From contig JAMLJB010000001.1 of assembly GCA_023953835.1 (NCBI GenBank), positions 2,701,501 to 2,765,500 of the forward strand: a stretch of 64,000 bases of DNA, given 5' to 3'. A program made the translations under genes and the position numbers. The number at the start of each line of letters is the position of its first letter. Position 1 is the first letter of the stretch. The DNA is from Rhizobiaceae bacterium (lineage in GTDB: Bacteria; Pseudomonadota; Alphaproteobacteria; Rhizobiales; Rhizobiaceae). Shown here piece by piece: positions 49,045 through 57,953 of the stretch. The notes below the pieces were generated by a model, which made no database searches, was not told where the DNA came from, and saw nothing but the letters and a program-made list of their open reading frames with translations.

Positions 49045-50664
49045 ATGTCGCATTTCATGAATTCCCGCGAGACCGTTGTGACGCAGGCGATTGACGGCGT
49101 GCTGCGTGGAGCGGGTGGGCGGCTCGCCCGGCTTGACGGATATCCGCACATCAAGGTCGTGGTTCGCACGGACTGGGACAAGTCGAAGGTGGCGCTGGTT
49201 TCCGGCGGCGGTTCCGGCCACGAGCCCGCCCATGTCGGCTTCGTCGGTCAGGGCATGTTGACGGCGGCGGTGTGTGGCGACGTGTTTGCCTCGCCTTCCG
49301 TCGATGCCGTGCTGGCAGCGATCCTTTCCGTGACCGGCAAGGCGGGATGTCTGCTGATCGTGAAGAACTATACCGGAGACCGGCTGAATTTCGGCCTTGC
49401 GGCGGAGCGCGCTCGGACATTCGGTCTCAATGTCAGCATGGTGATCGTTGACGACGATATTGCTTTGCCGGACCTGCCGCAGGCGCGCGGCGTCGCCGGA
49501 ACGCTGTTCGTCCACAAGATCGCGGGTGCGCTGGCGGAAGCCGGCGAGGGGCTGGAGAACATCACCACCGTCGCGCGACGGGTGATCGACGGGGCCGTGT
49601 CCATCGGCATGTCGCTGGACACCTGCACCATTCCCGGCTCCCCAAAGGAAAATCGCATCCTCGAGGGCCATGCGGAACTCGGCCTTGGCATTCACGGCGA
49701 GGCAGGCATCGAGCAGGTCGGCTTCGAGGGCGCGCGGCAGGCGGTGGAGATCATGGCCGGCAGGTTGGCTCCGCACATCAAGCCTGGACCGCATGCGATG
49801 CTGCTGAACAATCTCGGTGGAACGACGCAACTCGAAATGTCGATCCTGGCGGAAGAGCTTGCGCGCTCGCACATTGCCGATCAGGTGAAGTGGATCGTCG
49901 GTCCCGCCGCGATGATGACCTCGCTCAACATGCAGGGCTTCTCCATTTCGCTGTTGCCGGTCACCAAGGATCTGGAACGAGCGCTGCTTGCGCCCGCCGC
50001 ACCTACGGCCTGGCCGGGGCTGGACCCGTTCGGTTCCGTGGATATCTATCCGCTGCCGGACGGGCTGACGCCGATCCAGCCGATCCCGTCCGCACATGCC
50101 GAACGCGCCGCGCTGATCGAGCGTTGTTGCGACATTCTCATCGGGGCCGAGCACCAGTTGAATCTGCTCGATTCCAAATCGGGAGACGGCGACACGGGGA
50201 CCACCCTTGCCACGGCTGCCAAGGCGCTCAAATCCGCGCTTCCACGCCTGCCCCTTGCAGATACGACCCAGTTGTTCCGGGCTATCGGCATGGAACTATC
50301 GCAGACCATGGGCGGCTCTTCCGGCGTCCTGCTGGCAATCTTTTTCGCGGCAGCGGGCGATGCATCCGCCGGCGGCAAGGATTGGGTCGACGGGTTGTCG
50401 GCGGGGCTTGACCGCATCCGGCAGGTGGGTGGCGCGAATCCCGGTGACCGCACGATGATAGACGCATTGGTTCCCGCCCTTGCGAAGTTGCGCGACGGTG
50501 TCGGCGCGGCTGCATCCGCAGCGCGCGAGGGCGCAAACTACACCGCCACGATCGGACATGCGAAGGCCGGTCGCGCGACATATATCGCCGAAGAAAAGAT
50601 ACTCGGCCACAACGATCCGGGCGCGGAAGCAGTGGCCGTGCTGTTTGAAAAGCTCCGGGCGTGA
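49045..50664 (+). CDS. Dihydroxyacetone kinase-type DhaK-DhaL fusion
   Basis: A 539-residue two-domain kinase. The DhaK half has the phosphate loop SGGGSGHEPAHVG near 53-65 and the substrate-binding histidine His217 in LGIHGEAG. The DhaL half from about 350 has the ATP/Mg site DSKSGDGDTGTT near 376-387 with its aspartates. The domain order and single chain match ATP-dependent dihydroxyacetone kinases (Citrobacter type), not the PTS-dependent type. It phosphorylates dihydroxyacetone, glyceraldehyde or a related ketose/tetrulose. As the operon's last gene it likely traps the imported compound after oxidation or directly. Confidence 0.92.
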   Translation: MSHFMNSRETVVTQAIDGVLRGAGGRLARLDGYPHIKVVVRTDWDKSKVALVSGGGSGHEPAHVGFVGQGMLTAAVCGDVFASPSVDAVLAAILSVTGKAGCLLIVKNYTGDRLNFGLAAERARTFGLNVSMVIVDDDIALPDLPQARGVAGTLFVHKIAGALAEAGEGLENITTVARRVIDGAVSIGMSLDTCTIPGSPKENRILEGHAELGLGIHGEAGIEQVGFEGARQAVEIMAGRLAPHIKPGPHAMLLNNLGGTTQLEMSILAEELARSHIADQVKWIVGPAAMMTSLNMQGFSISLLPVTKDLERALLAPAAPTAWPGLDPFGSVDIYPLPDGLTPIQPIPSAHAERAALIERCCDILIGAEHQLNLLDSKSGDGDTGTTLATAAKALKSALPRLPLADTTQLFRAIGMELSQTMGGSSGVLLAIFFAAAGDASAGGKDWVDGLSAGLDRIRQVGGANPGDRTMIDALVPALAKLRDGVGAAASAAREGANYTATIGHAKAGRATYIAEEKILGHNDPGAEAVAVLFEKLRA

Positions 50665-50747
50665 GTGACGGAGATTTCCAGCGACAGATTTGCCGGAAAT
50701 GCAGTATGTACGCAGCAGTCCATCGCATGTGAAATGAGAGGCCTGCC

Positions 50748-51038
50748 GTGCCAACTGGTCCAAAGCCGTCGCTTACGCGTGAACGGGCACGCGACGATCA
50801 CTGGCAGATGTTGCGGTTCATGCTGCTGCATGCCGGGCTCGGATGCCTGATTGGCGCGATCACCGCCGCCATTATCATCTATCTCGATCTCGGCGGAATC
50901 GGAACGCTCATTTCGCATTCGTCAAACCCGGTCATCCCGATACTGCTGATTGTCGTGCCGTTCGCATCCATCTTCGGCGGCGCTGTCACGGCTTCGGCAA
51001 TTGTCCTGATGCCTTACGAGAAGAAGTTCAAAGACTAG
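50748..51038 (+). CDS. Small membrane protein of unknown function, GTG start
   Basis: A 96-residue protein with two or three hydrophobic stretches: FMLLHAGLGCLIGAITAAIIIYLDL (about 24-48) and VIPILLIVVPFASIFGGAVTASAIVLM (about 62-88), between a basic N-terminus and an EKKFKD tail. GTG start at 50748 with GAGAGG upstream. It recalls small inner-membrane proteins common in rhizobia next to unrelated genes. No function can be given. It sits between the kinase operon and the glycan export genes and could belong to either or neither. Confidence 0.75.
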   Translation: MPTGPKPSLTRERARDDHWQMLRFMLLHAGLGCLIGAITAAIIIYLDLGGIGTLISHSSNPVIPILLIVVPFASIFGGAVTASAIVLMPYEKKFKD

Positions 51039-51149
51039 CCGTCTTCCCGGCAGCGACAGTCCATCCGCGCCGTTTGCCTCCGCCCCGTTTCGATCTCTGC
51101 ACCCTTGCCACACGTATTGGTGGAATAGTGGGGCATTTTAGGGGGTGGA

Positions 51150-51167
51150 CTGCACCTATGCGTGCAG
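51150..51167. promoter_or_regulatory. Inverted repeat CTGCAC/GTGCAG before the glycan export operon
   Basis: CTGCAC at 51150-51155 and GTGCAG at 51162-51167 with a 6-bp centre, 42 bp upstream of the exporter's ATG. It may be an operator or a leader stem; no further copy is visible in the window. Confidence 0.3.
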
Positions 51168-51208
51168 ATAAGCACTCGTCCTCAATTGGAATCGAGAAGG
51201 TTCGATGA

Positions 51209-52018
51209 ATGGGCGAGCGGCCCCTCAATGCGATTTGGGATGCGATAGATGATGTCCGACGCGGGTTCGGATATCATGAGTTCTGGCGCACCTTTGCGGT
51301 CGATGAGATCGTGTCCAGATATCGTCGGTCGCGGCTCGGCCAGTTCTGGATCACGCTGAGCGTCGCCATTTTCATCATCGTCATCGGCGGCATGTATCGC
51401 GGCCTGTTGGCGCATTCCGACAATGACTATTTTGCCTATATGGCCATCGGCTATATTATATGGATTTATATAAATGACATCGTAAACAGAAGCGGCGCGA
51501 TCTTCACGTCCAACAAGCAATTCATCATGCAGAGCGCGCTTCCGTACAGCGTATATTCCTACAGGTTGGTCCTGACGGAAATATATGTCACGGCGCATCA
51601 TCTCGTCATCCTTGTGCCGATATTCCTTTATCTCAAGATTTTCCCGTCACTGTTCGACTTCGCTGGGGCGATATTCGGAGTGGCGCTGATTGTCTACTCG
51701 TCATTCTGGATCTCCATGATCCTCGGTATAATGTCCCTCCGGTTTCGGGACCTCGTGCCGATTACCCAGTCGATCATGCGGATGATCTTTTTTGCCACGC
51801 CGATAATCTGGCGCGAAAAGCAACTCGGTGGCTTCGGCGGCGTCATAAACGCCATCAATCCGGTGCGATATTATATTGCGGTGGTCCGGGGACCTTTGCT
51901 GGGCGAAGAGGTGGCTCCGCAAATCTATCTGGTTACAATCGGGTTGGCCCTGCTGCTGACCATACTCGGAATAGGCCTGCTCGCGGCAACGCGGCGAAAG
52001 ATCGCTTATTGGCTATGA
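51209..52018 (+). CDS. ABC-2 type polysaccharide export permease (Wzm/KpsM type)
   Basis: A 269-residue ABC-2 permease with six hydrophobic segments. The N-terminal FWRTFAVDEIVSRYRRSRLGQFWITLSVAIFIIVIGGMYRGLL near 24-66 is the typical amphipathic helix plus first helix of O-antigen or capsule exporters. It overlaps its ATPase gene by 4 bp (ATGA). Together they export a lipid- or phospholipid-linked glycan across the inner membrane. The base composition of this and the following genes is somewhat richer in AT than the rest of the window, as usual for surface-glycan loci. Confidence 0.93.
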   Translation: MGERPLNAIWDAIDDVRRGFGYHEFWRTFAVDEIVSRYRRSRLGQFWITLSVAIFIIVIGGMYRGLLAHSDNDYFAYMAIGYIIWIYINDIVNRSGAIFTSNKQFIMQSALPYSVYSYRLVLTEIYVTAHHLVILVPIFLYLKIFPSLFDFAGAIFGVALIVYSSFWISMILGIMSLRFRDLVPITQSIMRMIFFATPIIWREKQLGGFGGVINAINPVRYYIAVVRGPLLGEEVAPQIYLVTIGLALLLTILGIGLLAATRRKIAYWL

Positions 52019-52755
52019 CAGAACCGCTCATTTCGGTCGACCACGTCTCGGTGACCTTTCCGATCTTCGACCGTCCTTCAAGGACGCTGACGGGACGCCT
52101 GGCGCGGGGCAACTTCCACGCGCCCGCCAAGCACTTCGAAGCGCTCAAGGATGTAACGTTCAGCGTTCCGGCGGGCGAAAACGTCGGATTGATCGGCCAC
52201 AACGGGGCGGGCAAATCGACACTTCTCAGGACCATCGGGGGCATTTACGTGCCTTCGCGCGGAACGATCACAAGGCGCGGCAAGGTCAGGTGCCTTTTCG
52301 AGATATCGGCTGGCGTGAACGGCGACGCGACCGGATATGAGAACATCCCCTTGCTGGCGGCGGCCAATGGCATCCCGCTTGCGAAGGTTCCCCAGCTCGT
52401 CACGGATGTCGAGGAATTTACGGAACTTGGCGAAGCGCTGTCGCGCCCCGTTCGAACTTATTCGTCGGGAATGCGGTTGAGAATTGCATTTGCTATCGCG
52501 ACCGCCGTGCATTCCGATATTCTGCTCATGGACGAGGTTATCGGCGTGGGTGACCGCAATTTTCGCGACAAGGCCCGGATCAGAATTGAATCGATGATGG
52601 AACGTGCGGGAACGCTGCTGCTGGCTTCACACAGCGAGGCATATCTCAAGACATACTGCCAGCGGGGTCTGGTTTTCGAAAAAGGCAGGATTCTCTTCGA
52701 TGGAAAGATCGGTGAGGCAATCTCCTTCTTCAACGGTCGGCCCAATCCACACTAG
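52015..52755 (+). CDS. Polysaccharide export ABC ATPase (Wzt/KpsT type)
   Basis: A 246-residue ATPase. Walker A GHNGAGKS is at 61-68, the signature region reads YSSGMRLRIAFA, and Walker B LLMDEVIGVGD is characteristic of the Wzt/KpsT/TagH group. It lacks the C-terminal carbohydrate-binding domain of long Wzt proteins, so it resembles KpsT. It pairs with the permease at 51209. A 74-bp gap follows before the transferase genes. Confidence 0.93.
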   Translation: MTEPLISVDHVSVTFPIFDRPSRTLTGRLARGNFHAPAKHFEALKDVTFSVPAGENVGLIGHNGAGKSTLLRTIGGIYVPSRGTITRRGKVRCLFEISAGVNGDATGYENIPLLAAANGIPLAKVPQLVTDVEEFTELGEALSRPVRTYSSGMRLRIAFAIATAVHSDILLMDEVIGVGDRNFRDKARIRIESMMERAGTLLLASHSEAYLKTYCQRGLVFEKGRILFDGKIGEAISFFNGRPNPH

Positions 52756-52829
52756 AATAGGTCTCGCGACCCAAGCTCGCGCATTTCGCAGATGCGCCAA
52801 ACCTAGATAGGCAAGCAAAGGGTATTGCG

Positions 52830-55097
52830 GTGTCTGAAATGAACGGCCTGCGTCCATCTCCACAACCTGGCGTTCAGGAAATGAACGTAGATCGCGTATC
52901 TCGTGTATATCATGGCGAAATGGTGGACCGTGAAACCCCGCGCCATTCCGACGCCCGCATTGACTGGCTGGTCGAACATTGTCCATTTGGCTCAATTCTG
53001 GACATTGGCTGCGGCGAGGGGATGTTCGAGGCCAACGCCGCTCATGAGCGGCGGACGATCGATGCAATAGACATCCGTCCAGAGGCAATCGCGCAGGCGA
53101 AAGCGCTTTGCGAAAGGACGCTGGACAGGCAAATACTCAAGAACATCCGTTTTGAAGTGAGCGATTTTCATGGCCCCGAGACTGGCCGCCCCGGCTATGA
53201 CGCCGTCATCCTGGGAGAGATCGTGGAGCATGTGAGGGAGCCGGAGACATTCCTCTATCGAGCCGCATATGCATTGAAGCACAATGGCAAAATGCTCGTG
53301 ACTGTGCCGTGGGGACCATCGAAGGCTCCCGGTCAGGCCCAGGCATTCGTCCTTTCCCAATTTCTTGACGCGCTGCCCGATTTTGTCAGGTGGGACGACC
53401 TCGGCATCGTTGACGGCCACATACGCTTTCTGGGAACGCGCACGGTCAAACCGGGATCGGCGGGGACAGACAAGTTGCGCGCGAAGAACAGGCAGCGCTT
53501 TCCTGCGGACCTTTTGCTGACGATCAGCGAGCGGGCCGCGCTGGAATTCCGGCAGATTTCCCGGGAACTGCCCGCGGCCCATGCGAAACCGCCGACAAGG
53601 AGGTCCAACTCCAGCGATCTGACGGCGGAGAGGGACGCATTGCAGAAGCAACTGACAATGCTGACCACCGAGAGGGAAGCGTTGCTCAAGCAGCGTGATG
53701 AACTTGAGCGATCGAAGGGCGACGTCGTACTTGCGTTTCGGACGCTGGCGCGTCTCAAGCTGATACCACTTGTCGGTCGCGTTCGCGCTTATGTGGAGGC
53801 AAGGCCGGCGCTAAAGGCCCGGATTTTGCGCACGCTTCCGAAGCCGGTGATCCACAAACTTCAAAAACACGTGCGGGCCGCGATCCGTGAAACCACGCTC
53901 GGCAATCCAAAGCGTGTCCTGATCGACCACAAAGTCCCTGAGGGCCACGACCTGATTGTCGTATGCAACAACTATCCCGATGGTGGCGGGCAGTATGGTG
54001 GTGAGTTCATCCGTGCAAGGCTGCTGGCCTACCGTGACAGGGGCGTGAAATGCCTTTTGGTCATCTGCAATCACAGATACTCAAAACCCCACTTCGCCAC
54101 GCATGAGGGCATCGACATATTTCGTGTCCCAATGTTCCTGTCGCGCGGTATCCCTTCCTTCGTGGCGGAAAGGAAAGCCCGAACATTGTTCGTCCACTCT
54201 CCACCTCCGGAGAGTATCGAGGAACTGCGCAGCCTTTCCAGACTGAAGAAAGTCGTGCTCTGGTTCCACGGGTTCGAGGTGCGAGACTATCGAAGGCTGC
54301 TTTTCAACTACAGCACCGAAGATCTCGAACGGCAGCGCGAGTTCCTCGATTCAGCCAACCGCGCGCGAATGGGCGCCCTGCTTAGACTCGATTCCGCGCA
54401 GAGTGTTGCGACCGTCTTTGTTTCGGATTTCCAGTTGGACGTGGCGCGAACGGATTCCGGCGCACTTCTCAAGAATGCGAACGTGATACACAATTTCGTC
54501 GACGGCGAGTTCTTCTCGTTCAAGGAGAAAGCGCCCGAAATGGCGCGAAAAATCCTGTTGATCAGGTCGTTCCAGACCCGCAACTACGCAAACGATATAG
54601 CCACGGAAGCAATACGCCTCCTTTCAACGAGGCCCGGCTTCGAGGAGCTTTCATTCACGATCCGTGGAACCGGACAGTATTTCGATGAACTGACCGCCCC
54701 GTTGGCACATCTGGCCAATGTGGATGTCGCCGAGGCGTATCTGTCGGCAAACGAAATAAAGGAACTGCACGACGAACACGGGATTTTCCTTGTTCCGAGC
54801 AGGTTCGACACGCAAGGCGTGTCGATGTGCGAAGCCATGGCAAGCGGGCTGGTGTGCATCACAAATCCAGTTGCCGCCATTCCGGAGTTTTTCGATGAGG
54901 ACTGCGGTTATTTCGCCAAGGCGGACTCGGTCGAGGCCTATGCGGATGCGATAGTCAGGGCGGTCGGCGCACCGGATCTCTTCCAGGCGAAGGCTCAGGC
55001 GGCCGCCCGAAGAGTCAGGTCACAATGTGGCGCGCCGACGACGATAGAGCGCGAATTGATGCTGATGGAAAGCCGGGCTGTTGTTCACGATGAATAG
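52830..55097 (+). CDS. Fusion of SAM methyltransferase, coiled coil and GT4-like glycosyltransferase, GTG start
   Basis: A 755-residue multi-domain protein. Residues about 40-200 form a class I methyltransferase (LDIGCGEG at 57-64, later GEIVEHV). Residues about 263-300 form a charged coiled coil (LTAERDALQKQLTMLTTERE). From about 370 a GT-B glycosyltransferase follows, with VPSRFDTQGVSMCEAMASG near 655-673, where the family's E-x7-E is D-x7-E. The start is GTG at 52830 or ATG at 52839. Methyl-capping with glycosyl transfer on one chain recalls proteins that end the growth of ABC-exported glycans (WbdD/WbdA style), which fits the neighbouring exporter. The acceptor is unknown. Confidence 0.88.
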   Translation: MSEMNGLRPSPQPGVQEMNVDRVSRVYHGEMVDRETPRHSDARIDWLVEHCPFGSILDIGCGEGMFEANAAHERRTIDAIDIRPEAIAQAKALCERTLDRQILKNIRFEVSDFHGPETGRPGYDAVILGEIVEHVREPETFLYRAAYALKHNGKMLVTVPWGPSKAPGQAQAFVLSQFLDALPDFVRWDDLGIVDGHIRFLGTRTVKPGSAGTDKLRAKNRQRFPADLLLTISERAALEFRQISRELPAAHAKPPTRRSNSSDLTAERDALQKQLTMLTTEREALLKQRDELERSKGDVVLAFRTLARLKLIPLVGRVRAYVEARPALKARILRTLPKPVIHKLQKHVRAAIRETTLGNPKRVLIDHKVPEGHDLIVVCNNYPDGGGQYGGEFIRARLLAYRDRGVKCLLVICNHRYSKPHFATHEGIDIFRVPMFLSRGIPSFVAERKARTLFVHSPPPESIEELRSLSRLKKVVLWFHGFEVRDYRRLLFNYSTEDLERQREFLDSANRARMGALLRLDSAQSVATVFVSDFQLDVARTDSGALLKNANVIHNFVDGEFFSFKEKAPEMARKILLIRSFQTRNYANDIATEAIRLLSTRPGFEELSFTIRGTGQYFDELTAPLAHLANVDVAEAYLSANEIKELHDEHGIFLVPSRFDTQGVSMCEAMASGLVCITNPVAAIPEFFDEDCGYFAKADSVEAYADAIVRAVGAPDLFQAKAQAAARRVRSQCGAPTTIERELMLMESRAVVHDE

Positions 55098-56784
55098 TCA
55101 AGTTCAATCCGTATTTCCGAATGCCGATGATGCTCCAAAATCGTCGGATGCGCGTGCGGAAGCCTATACTGTGGTCGGTGACGCGGGTTCGCTTCGTATC
55201 GTGCGGCCCGACGGAAGTGCCATGCCCGGCCTGTTTACCGCACCCGCCAAGGAGGCCAGTCTCCGGCAGATGATGTCGGGTTCGGTTCGGGAATGGACGG
55301 TGCTTCTGGACCAGTTGTGCGAGCATCTTCCTGCGCGTCCGCACCTCATGTTCGATTTCTACGATCCGATGCGGGAATTGTTTCTGTTGGGCGCGAGGCA
55401 GCAACGCTTTACATACAGCCTGATGGTCAGTGAGGTTCGCTCCCGCATCGCAATTCTCGACTATGCGATCATCAGTGCGGCCCGTGACATAGCCTTTCGC
55501 GGGAAAGAGGCCAAAGAGGCATTTCGAAAAGCATATGTTGGCGCATTCAACGCCCTTGGTGAGGGGGAGGGCGCAGCGGCACGCGATGCAGGCGGCAAGG
55601 GCAAGGCACCGCTCGCCAACGGAAAGGCAGGCGCGCGCGTGCTGATCGTGGCCTATTTCGCCGGCCAGTGCCCGACCGTGGGCGCCAAGCGCATCAACTA
55701 CTGGTTTGAAGAAATGCATCGGCGTTCCCACGGTATGCTCGATGTCGAGCTTGCAAGCGCGATGCCCTATGTCGACGCGCCGTTTCCGCACCACCATGTG
55801 CCGAACTATGATCTTGCGGAAATCCTTCACGCGGGAGCGCCGGAGGAATGGCAGTCGGCTTTTGCCAGAACCGAGATCGAGCACCGTCGAAACTTCAGCA
55901 CATTGTCATATTATTGGAGACTGGGCCTCGAGCGATATTTCGACGAGATCGATGCCAGCTATGACGTCGTGCTGCTTTCGGGCAATCCGTTCTCAGTATT
56001 TGATTTTGCGAACTATGCCCGCAGGCGTTGGAGATCGCGCATCGTTCTGGATTACCGGGACCCCTTCGCAAACAATCCCCGAATGGCCTATTCGCCGGAA
56101 GCGCGCAGCTTCATCGCCTATGTCGAACGCGGCTATAACTGCCAGGCGGACCTGATCTCGGTCGTGAACGCCGAATGCGCCAAGCTCGCGGAAGCGCCTG
56201 CCGACAAGCCGATTGCGATCATTCCGAACGGCTATGACGAGCGCGTGCTTGATCGCCTGTTGCAGACGAAGTCGAAGGACGACCGCATTTCCTTTGCCTA
56301 TGCCGGCTCGATCTATCCCTATGGGCCACTGGCCCCGGTGGTCAACGCGCTCGATCCGTCACGACATCGCCTCGTGTTTGTCGGCAATGACAGCGGGCTG
56401 GAAAAGTCAGTCCGCAACAATCCGGCAGTGAGCGTTCACGGCCCGCAGGACTATCAGCGGGCAATGGAACTGATTGCGCCTTGCGACATCGGGATCGTTT
56501 TCATTTCGGAGACGGGGTTCGAGTCGACCACCAAGATCTTCGACTATATCGGGCTCGGCATGGATGTCCTCATTTGCACGACCGGGCCGACCAAAAGCGG
56601 TCAGATCGCAAAGGTTGTCGAGAATGTGGACAACATCTACTGGTGCCGGAACACGCCCGAAGCGATCTCCGAATTCGTCGCGCACTATTCCAAGGGCAAA
56701 AAGCGTGCCGACAAGCAGCGCGCCTCTTTCAGTCGCGGAGCCTCGCTGGACGACCTGATCGACCGGATGACCCGCATCCTCTAA
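55090..56784 (+). CDS. Glycosyltransferase family protein (GT4-like)
   Basis: A 564-residue protein from ATG 55090, inside the end of the preceding gene (a TTG three codons upstream is possible). The first about 180 residues are not recognised. From about residue 180 a GT-B fold begins with VLIVAYFAGQCPTVGAKRINYWFEEMH, the nucleotide half has ISFAYAGSIYPYGPLAPVVNAL near 400-421, and the acceptor half contains LDYRDPF near 320. The position with FESTTKIFDYIGLGMDVLICTTG replaces the usual EA-x-A-x-G motif. It probably adds a sugar to the exported glycan. The 8-bp overlap suggests translation with the fusion protein. Confidence 0.85.
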   Translation: MNSQVQSVFPNADDAPKSSDARAEAYTVVGDAGSLRIVRPDGSAMPGLFTAPAKEASLRQMMSGSVREWTVLLDQLCEHLPARPHLMFDFYDPMRELFLLGARQQRFTYSLMVSEVRSRIAILDYAIISAARDIAFRGKEAKEAFRKAYVGAFNALGEGEGAAARDAGGKGKAPLANGKAGARVLIVAYFAGQCPTVGAKRINYWFEEMHRRSHGMLDVELASAMPYVDAPFPHHHVPNYDLAEILHAGAPEEWQSAFARTEIEHRRNFSTLSYYWRLGLERYFDEIDASYDVVLLSGNPFSVFDFANYARRRWRSRIVLDYRDPFANNPRMAYSPEARSFIAYVERGYNCQADLISVVNAECAKLAEAPADKPIAIIPNGYDERVLDRLLQTKSKDDRISFAYAGSIYPYGPLAPVVNALDPSRHRLVFVGNDSGLEKSVRNNPAVSVHGPQDYQRAMELIAPCDIGIVFISETGFESTTKIFDYIGLGMDVLICTTGPTKSGQIAKVVENVDNIYWCRNTPEAISEFVAHYSKGKKRADKQRASFSRGASLDDLIDRMTRIL

Positions 56785-56797
56785 ACACGGCCTGAAT

Positions 56798-57901
56798 TCA
56801 AGCGGACGCTTTTTCCGACGATAGGGCAGGGGTGCTTCGCGGTTCTTCCCGCTGTCGCGGCTGGAGGAAGCGCTTTTGCAGGCTCTGCATGGGACGCTCA
56901 AAATAGTAATAGGACAGCGGCGCCACGATCATTGTGAGCACCAGTCCGAGCATCTGGTTCGGCGGCCAGTTCTGGCCGGCGGCACGCGACGGACCCGTTC
57001 CGATGAAGAACACGTGCCAGACATAGAGGCCGTAGGAAATCATGCCGATGAACCGCAAGGGCCGGAATTCAAGAGCGGAGACGACAAAGCTCTGCTGGTT
57101 GCAGTAGACCCAGATGACGACCAGCGCCACGCCGGATGCGCGCAGCATCGCGCCGGTCAGCGGAAAGGACTGCAATCCCGGCAAAGCGTAGAGGAACAGG
57201 CCGACCGGCAGCGCAATCCAATGAAATGATTTCCGCCTGCCGAACAACATCGCGGCCAGTGCGCCAATGACGATCGGGATAGCGGCGGGAATGGTCCACG
57301 CAAGGTAGTTGAACATGCCTGACCGCGGATAATATCTGATAGCCACGACGCAGGCGAGAAGCGTCCCGATCAGCGCCAATATGGGGATCGTCTTTCCGCG
57401 TGAGAAGAAACTCGCGAAGACCAAAGGCCAGACCAGATAGAAGTGCCATTCGATGGACAGCGACCAGATGTGGCCGTTGATCGCCGTGCGCAACCCGTTG
57501 GGAACGAAATTGAAGATGTTGAGCAACAGAAATGGCAGACCTTCCCATCTGAATCCGGTTACGAAGATCAGCGAGAAGACGATCAGCGCAGCGCAGTACA
57601 GATAGTAGAGCGGAAGCAGGCGAAACGATCTTCGGACGAGGAAATTCCAGAGGTTGACGCTGTGGTACCTGTCGTATTCGCCGATCAGCAGGGTCGTAAT
57701 CAGGAAGCCTGAAAGGACGAAGAATATGTCGACCCCGCGAGGCGCAGTGACGAGATAGAAAACGAACGGATAGTGTTCGCGAAACAGCGGTCCTGTGATG
57801 TTGGCGTGCCCGAGGATCACGATCAGCACGGCGATGGCGCGAATGCCATCGAAACCCCTGATATAGTGGCGTTCTCTGTTGCTTCCCGTCAGCACGCGCA
57901 T
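56798..57901 (-). CDS. Acyltransferase 3-family (OafA/YrhL-like) membrane protein
   Basis: A 367-residue protein from ATG 57901, with AGAGGA just before it; the frame continues to 58000 but that part is hydrophilic and unlike the family. The first helix RGFDGIRAIAVLIVILGHANI (about 14-34) has the conserved Arg and His of acyltransferase 3, and RGVDIFFVLSGFLI follows. About ten helices span the inner membrane. Members O-acetylate sugars of LPS, capsules, Nod factors or glucans. Its convergent position behind the glycosyltransferases fits decoration of the same glycan. Confidence 0.9.
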   Translation of the reverse strand: MRVLTGSNRERHYIRGFDGIRAIAVLIVILGHANITGPLFREHYPFVFYLVTAPRGVDIFFVLSGFLITTLLIGEYDRYHSVNLWNFLVRRSFRLLPLYYLYCAALIVFSLIFVTGFRWEGLPFLLLNIFNFVPNGLRTAINGHIWSLSIEWHFYLVWPLVFASFFSRGKTIPILALIGTLLACVVAIRYYPRSGMFNYLAWTIPAAIPIVIGALAAMLFGRRKSFHWIALPVGLFLYALPGLQSFPLTGAMLRASGVALVVIWVYCNQQSFVVSALEFRPLRFIGMISYGLYVWHVFFIGTGPSRAAGQNWPPNQMLGLVLTMIVAPLSYYYFERPMQSLQKRFLQPRQREEPRSTPALSSEKASA

Positions 57902-57953
57902 TCCTCTGAGGACGCCGCTGATATTGCATCTTGGCGTCAGGCGCGCAACCGGG

